From Paracoccus tegillarcae (GTDB lineage Bacteria; Pseudomonadota; Alphaproteobacteria; Rhodobacterales; Rhodobacteraceae), in assembly GCF_002847305.1 (NCBI RefSeq), contig NZ_CP025408.1, forward strand, positions 3,183,001-3,247,000: a stretch of DNA of 64,000 nt. Direction: 5' to 3'. A model generated the notes under the pieces. The model was not told the DNA's origin, ran no database searches, and was given only the letters and a program-made list of their open reading frames with translations. The translations under genes were made by a program, and so were the position numbers. Positions 60,866 through 64,000 of the stretch are shown piece after piece. Numbering within the stretch: the first letter of the stretch is position 1; every line of letters starts with the position of its first letter.

Positions 60866-61566
60866 ACCTCATCCACATGCCCGATGGGCGCGTGATCAAC
60901 GAGACCAACATGGACCCGGCCATCGAAAGAGTGACCGGATTTGTCAGATACTTCGTCGGGGCAGACCTTGGGCAGGCAAACGACTTCTCGTCTGCCGTGG
61001 TCTTGAAGGATCAACAGTTGCCCATCTACAACGGCACGCGCGTCGTCCTTGGGCCTCGCGAGCGCACCGTCGTCTTCGCAGACAAGTTTCGGGGCGTGTC
61101 ATACGTCGATGTGGTCGACTATCTGATCCGCCTGCGCAACGCGCCGCCCTTCGGCGGCAGGTCGGAACTCGTTATTGACGGCACGAGCATTGGCCGCGTC
61201 GTGAGTGACGTGATGGCTGACCAAGGCGTCGATCACACCGCCGTGCAAATGACGGGCGGTCAGGAGTGGCGGCGCTCAGGGCGCTACGTCAACGCGTCCA
61301 AGACCCTGATGATCGAGAACCTTGCCGTGCTGTTCGCATCGGGCGACCTCAAGTTTGCCCAAGACCTGCCGCTTCGGAAAGAGATCGAAGAAGACCTTGC
61401 CTCGTTCACGACGCAGACCACAGCCGCCGGGAACCAGATTATCACGCAGTCGCGGAACGCCTCCGGTCACGGCGACACAGGCATTGCCCTGATCGTCGCG
61501 GCCTTCGCCTCGCAGTATCTTGTGCCGCAGAATATCCGCGTCAGAAAATTGATTGGAATGTTCTAG
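60850..61566 (+). CDS. Terminase large subunit, nuclease part
   Basis: The 238-aa protein carries the RNase H-like nuclease domain: YFVGADLGQANDFSSAVVL (first Asp), SELVIDGTSIGRVVSDVM (second acidic site) and ASGHGDTGIALIVAAFASQY (C-terminal Asp). It has its own AGGAGG ribosome site 7 nt before ATG 60850, so it is translated as a separate protein and not only by frameshift. Confidence 0.85.
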   Translation: MPEILNLIHMPDGRVINETNMDPAIERVTGFVRYFVGADLGQANDFSSAVVLKDQQLPIYNGTRVVLGPRERTVVFADKFRGVSYVDVVDYLIRLRNAPPFGGRSELVIDGTSIGRVVSDVMADQGVDHTAVQMTGGQEWRRSGRYVNASKTLMIENLAVLFASGDLKFAQDLPLRKEIEEDLASFTTQTTAAGNQIITQSRNASGHGDTGIALIVAAFASQYLVPQNIRVRKLIGMF

Positions 61567-61577
61567 AAATGCAGCGC

Positions 61578-62213
61578 TCAATCCCTGCTAACGACTCTAT
61601 ACATTGCTGGAACCTTAATCGCCAAATAGGTAAGAAATAGAAATGCTACCAGATTTGCAACTATCAGCAATATTTCAAGGTTTGTCCACAACAGCGCGCC
61701 AAAGTCAAAACCGTTCCCTTGCCCTTTCGAGTATATGAAGCCAAAAAATGCAAGTAAGCCGGGCAAGAATGCACTGATATTTCTATTGATTGTCATCACC
61801 GTTGAGACAGCTGTCGGCAAGAACCTCTCATGGCGATAATCTTCCCATCCAAGGACCTGATGTTCGACAGATGGATAGTCTCGCACTAGAGCAAGTAAAT
61901 TTGGTTTGATCCGTTTCTCAATATAAGATGCTGCAAAAACTATGTTTATGTCCTCGCCAAAATAACTTGTAGCAATACCGAACAAGAGAAGGGAACCCAG
62001 TAGTAGTGTCAACTCGGCATCAGCGCTTACTAAGAACTGTAGCCCTCCGATCAGTGCAGCGACAACGAACAAAGAGAGCCGCTCTAACTGCTTTTGAAAC
62101 CGCAGTCGTTCAATTATCTCATTTCGATACTGTATAAACTCTTGCAGAAGCGTTGCGTGGACGACGTCGATGGATTGCCGCTCTGCTACATTTTTGGGCT
62201 CACGACCAGTCAT
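61578..62213 (-). CDS. Four-helix membrane protein, unknown
   Basis: The 211-aa protein (ATG 62213 overlaps the GT stop, ATGA) has a helical N-part (FIQYRNEIIERLRFQKQLERL). A tight membrane pair follows (LSLFVVAALIGGLQFLVSA and LTLLLGSLLLFGIATSYF), then a 70-residue soluble stretch, then a second pair (ISAFLPGLLAFFGFIY and LEILLIVANLVAFLFLTYLAI). Composition is A+T-rich. It resembles sensor or effector membrane proteins only in outline. Coupled to the glycosyltransferase gene. Confidence 0.6.
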   Translation of the reverse strand: MTGREPKNVAERQSIDVVHATLLQEFIQYRNEIIERLRFQKQLERLSLFVVAALIGGLQFLVSADAELTLLLGSLLLFGIATSYFGEDINIVFAASYIEKRIKPNLLALVRDYPSVEHQVLGWEDYRHERFLPTAVSTVMTINRNISAFLPGLLAFFGFIYSKGQGNGFDFGALLWTNLEILLIVANLVAFLFLTYLAIKVPAMYRVVSRD

Positions 62214-63439
62214 TCTTTCGGCCTCATACCTCTTGGCGTCACTTGCCATTCGTGCCTTCCCAATGCGGAAAGCCTGACTGCATCAAGCGCGACGGCGGAT
62301 TTCATCAGTTCATAGAAAGGAAAACACAACACGTACAGGACCGAACTTTTGCTTAGCAGGCCGCTTCGTGTCCCGGTGTTTGAGGTTGCCGCAACCTGTA
62401 TGATTGCAACAGAAAGTTGAAGGGGCACAATATGCAACGCCCAATCGAATAGCACGTCCGATGTGTTGATGGACCCAAAAGTGATCACTAAGGCAGCTGA
62501 AGTGAAGTAAGTAAGCCATGCAGTAGCGAGAACCACACGTCTCAGATAGATAAGATAGAGCCAATCATACTTTTGACGCCAATTTAGCCTCTTTGAAACT
62601 ACAAGATCATGAAAGTGATGCTGTCCAACTTCTAGCCAACCCTTGGCCCAGCGTCGGCGCTGAATCCACCACGAAGTCAACTTGGACGGTGCAAGCTCTG
62701 TTGCAATGAGCCAGGGTTTAAAGTGAACTTGGTGTCCCTCGAGATTTGCGCGCACGGAAATTTCAACGTCTTCTACTAGCGAAGCGTTATTGAACTGCAA
62801 TGACACCAACTTCTGTCGCGGCCAAATCGCATTTGAACCACAAAAGTAAACGTTACCACCTCCTAAAGCACGAAATTGAAGGCCAACAAGGTATTTGATC
62901 TTCGTTTCACTGCCCACAATTTTCTCGAAGAGAACATTCTGATTTCTAGGAAGCGTGACGCCCTGCCAAATTTCATCTCGGGAATGCTGTCTGCAAGCGC
63001 GTTCTAAAACTCTTTCGACGGGATACTCATCTGCATCCAACAGATAGATTAAATCGTTTTGCGCGCATTTTATTGCGGAGTTAAGTTGTGCAAACTTCCC
63101 AACAATTTCCTTTGAGAGTAGAACTCGTAGCTGCCCATGAGATAGTTCAAGTGTTCTTAAATCAGCAAGAACTCTGGAACTTTCAATTGATGCAATGGAA
63201 ACAATCAGTTCATTTTTCTTGTTGAACTCGATTTCCCCAAGAACTTTCCGCACACTATTCAGTAGTATTTCTTCTTCGTTCGGGAGCAGAGCGCACATGA
63301 TTACAGACACAGCGTTTGCTTTCTGCGGTTCTGCATTCGAAATCTCGGCGAATTTAACACGTCCATGTAGTAGAACCCAAACAGACTCAATGAGAACTAA
63401 ACAATAAAGGATCACAAGTGCTGAAAATGCGATGATCAA
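62210..63439 (-). CDS. GT2-family membrane glycosyltransferase
   Basis: The 409-aa processive-type GT2 protein has an N-terminal membrane helix, the nucleotide-sugar site DLIYLLDADEYP (DxD), NASLVEDVEISVR (ED) and the QxxRW motif WWIQRRRWAKGW. Two or three C-terminal membrane helices follow. It resembles the cellulose, hyaluronan and NdvB-like synthase group. It could modify surface polysaccharide after lysogeny. The TTG start at 63439 is uncertain. Lower GC than surrounding phage genes. Confidence 0.82.
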   Translation of the reverse strand: MIIAFSALVILYCLVLIESVWVLLHGRVKFAEISNAEPQKANAVSVIMCALLPNEEEILLNSVRKVLGEIEFNKKNELIVSIASIESSRVLADLRTLELSHGQLRVLLSKEIVGKFAQLNSAIKCAQNDLIYLLDADEYPVERVLERACRQHSRDEIWQGVTLPRNQNVLFEKIVGSETKIKYLVGLQFRALGGGNVYFCGSNAIWPRQKLVSLQFNNASLVEDVEISVRANLEGHQVHFKPWLIATELAPSKLTSWWIQRRRWAKGWLEVGQHHFHDLVVSKRLNWRQKYDWLYLIYLRRVVLATAWLTYFTSAALVITFGSINTSDVLFDWALHIVPLQLSVAIIQVAATSNTGTRSGLLSKSSVLYVLCFPFYELMKSAVALDAVRLSALGRHEWQVTPRGMRPKE

Positions 63440-63480
63440 AAAATTACGCCTGCCACAATCCTAAGTGAGTTCACTGCATA

Positions 63481-63822
63481 CTACATCGGGCTTGCGGAAC
63501 CAAGATACCGTACTGAAAGCGCAGGTTCGCTCATTGCCCTGCCTACGGTCAGTAAGCGGGACTGGTCAACGCGTACTTCTCTTTTTCCGCCAACTAACAA
63601 GTAGTGGCGGGACGGGTCGGTTAAGTTGACTTTCTTGATCAGCTTTCGCGCGGCAACAATGTTTTGCTGAGGCGACTTTTCGGGATCACCGCGATAGCGG
63701 TCAAATGCTTTGCGATCTTCAAGTTCGAGTTGGATTGTAGTGAAGGTTCTTTCGCTGCTTCCGGGCTTGGTAGGATCATCGCCGCCAAACAACCGAAACA
63801 ACTCATCCTCCGACTTAATCAT
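63481..63822 (-). CDS. Unknown protein (113 aa)
   Basis: It reads MIKSEDELFRLFGGDDPTKP, then TFTTIQLELEDRKAFDRYRGDPEKSPQQNIVAARKLIKKVNLTDPSRHYLLVGGKREVRVDQSRLL. ATG 63822 overlaps the upstream stop (ATGA). No family is recognised. Higher GC than the glycosyltransferase suggests it belongs with the next gene rather than the cargo. Confidence 0.55.
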   Translation of the reverse strand: MIKSEDELFRLFGGDDPTKPGSSERTFTTIQLELEDRKAFDRYRGDPEKSPQQNIVAARKLIKKVNLTDPSRHYLLVGGKREVRVDQSRLLTVGRAMSEPALSVRYLGSASPM

Positions 63823-64000
63823 CCTGCACCGGGGTTCAGGGGTCGCAACGAGGCGCGGCGATCCCACATATGAACGCGCTCTGCGCGATCAAAGTCAGGA
63901 GAAAAGAACTTCGCTATTGCTTTGGCAACCCGCTTTGCGACTTTGGTGTCGGGGGCGACAACCACCTCGACCGCGCGCTTGACGGTCACATAGAGAAAGC
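63819..64000 (-). CDS. C-terminus of an unknown protein (partial)
   Basis: The open minus-strand frame from the window edge reads LYVTVKRAVEVVVAPDTKVA, then KRVAKAIAKFFSPDFDRAERVHMWDRRASLRPLNPGAG, ending at TGA 63819-63821. The basic, lysine-rich stretch may bind nucleic acid. The rest lies outside the window. Confidence 0.5.
   Translation of the reverse strand, partial: FLYVTVKRAVEVVVAPDTKVAKRVAKAIAKFFSPDFDRAERVHMWDRRASLRPLNPGAG

Larger units (their letters stand above)
52609..64000. mobile_element. Prophage-like element 2 at tRNA-Asn (right end outside the window)
   Basis: Starting at the tRNA-Asn fragment, it carries an integrase, an AlpA-like regulator, several unknown small phage-type genes, a terminase small-subunit candidate, a split terminase large subunit and a leftward cargo block with a glycosyltransferase. 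Portal, capsid and tail genes are not seen up to 64000. It may be a prophage, a satellite or a decayed element. Confidence 0.75.

Overview
The window is high-GC alphaproteobacterial chromosome, most likely Rhodobacteraceae and probably Paracoccus-like. The clues are the gene order accB-accC-aat-DUF2155-mlaD-NDUFA12 beside clpP-clpX, the split his genes, choXWV facing betIBA, and strong codon bias to G/C in the third position. About 24 kb of conserved core is followed by about 40 kb of stacked mobile DNA anchored on three tRNA genes.

Core, 1-24148. The order is: the end of a Ser-Asp repeat protein; DUF4893, DUF2237, DUF2332 and pth on the minus strand; clpP and clpX; RidA, NDUFA12, MlaD and DUF2155; aat, accC and accB (Leu/Phe transfer and fatty acid synthesis); hisE, hisF and hisA with DUF302 and DUF2867 neighbours; DUF2147; an RTX calcium-binding protein behind an AT-rich leader; a metallo-beta-lactamase-fold protein; sqdB (sulfolipid). 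A choline block closes the core: choXWV (uptake) is divergent from betI-betB-GST-betA (oxidation to glycine betaine), with a BetI-type palindrome between them.

Element 1, 24440-35741. This is an 11.3-kb integrated element bounded by a 16-bp direct repeat of the tRNA-Glu 3' end. It carries an integrase, a set of very small regulatory ORFs, a divergent ribbon-helix-helix/YfbU pair, a complete head and packaging module (connector, TerL, HNH, capsid, protease, portal) and a TOPRIM protein. It has no tail or lysis gene. This is the layout of a capsid-forming phage-inducible chromosomal island (cf-PICI).

Debris and islands, 35742-52608. A second tRNA-Glu-side integrase, IS3 and IS1380 remnants, an integrase fragment beside tRNA-Gly(CCC) and a complete IS3-family element come first. 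A conjugation-type module follows (replication-relaxation protein and a VirD4-like ATPase whose Walker A lysine codon is a stop). Next is an orphan type VI secretion cassette (vgrG, unknown low-GC protein, membrane protein, PAAR), then an XRE/RuvC-like pair, a 98-bp inverted-repeat structure, a large serine recombinase, DUF3768 and a second VirD4/HerA-type ATPase.

Element 2, 52609 to beyond 64000. This is a prophage-like element next to a displaced tRNA-Asn 3' fragment. It has an integrase, an AlpA-like regulator, DUF2971, a terminase small-subunit candidate, a large terminase split into separate ATPase and nuclease genes, and an AT-richer cargo block with a GT2 glycosyltransferase. Its right end lies outside the window.

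All family calls come from reading motifs and sequence by eye; no database search was run.
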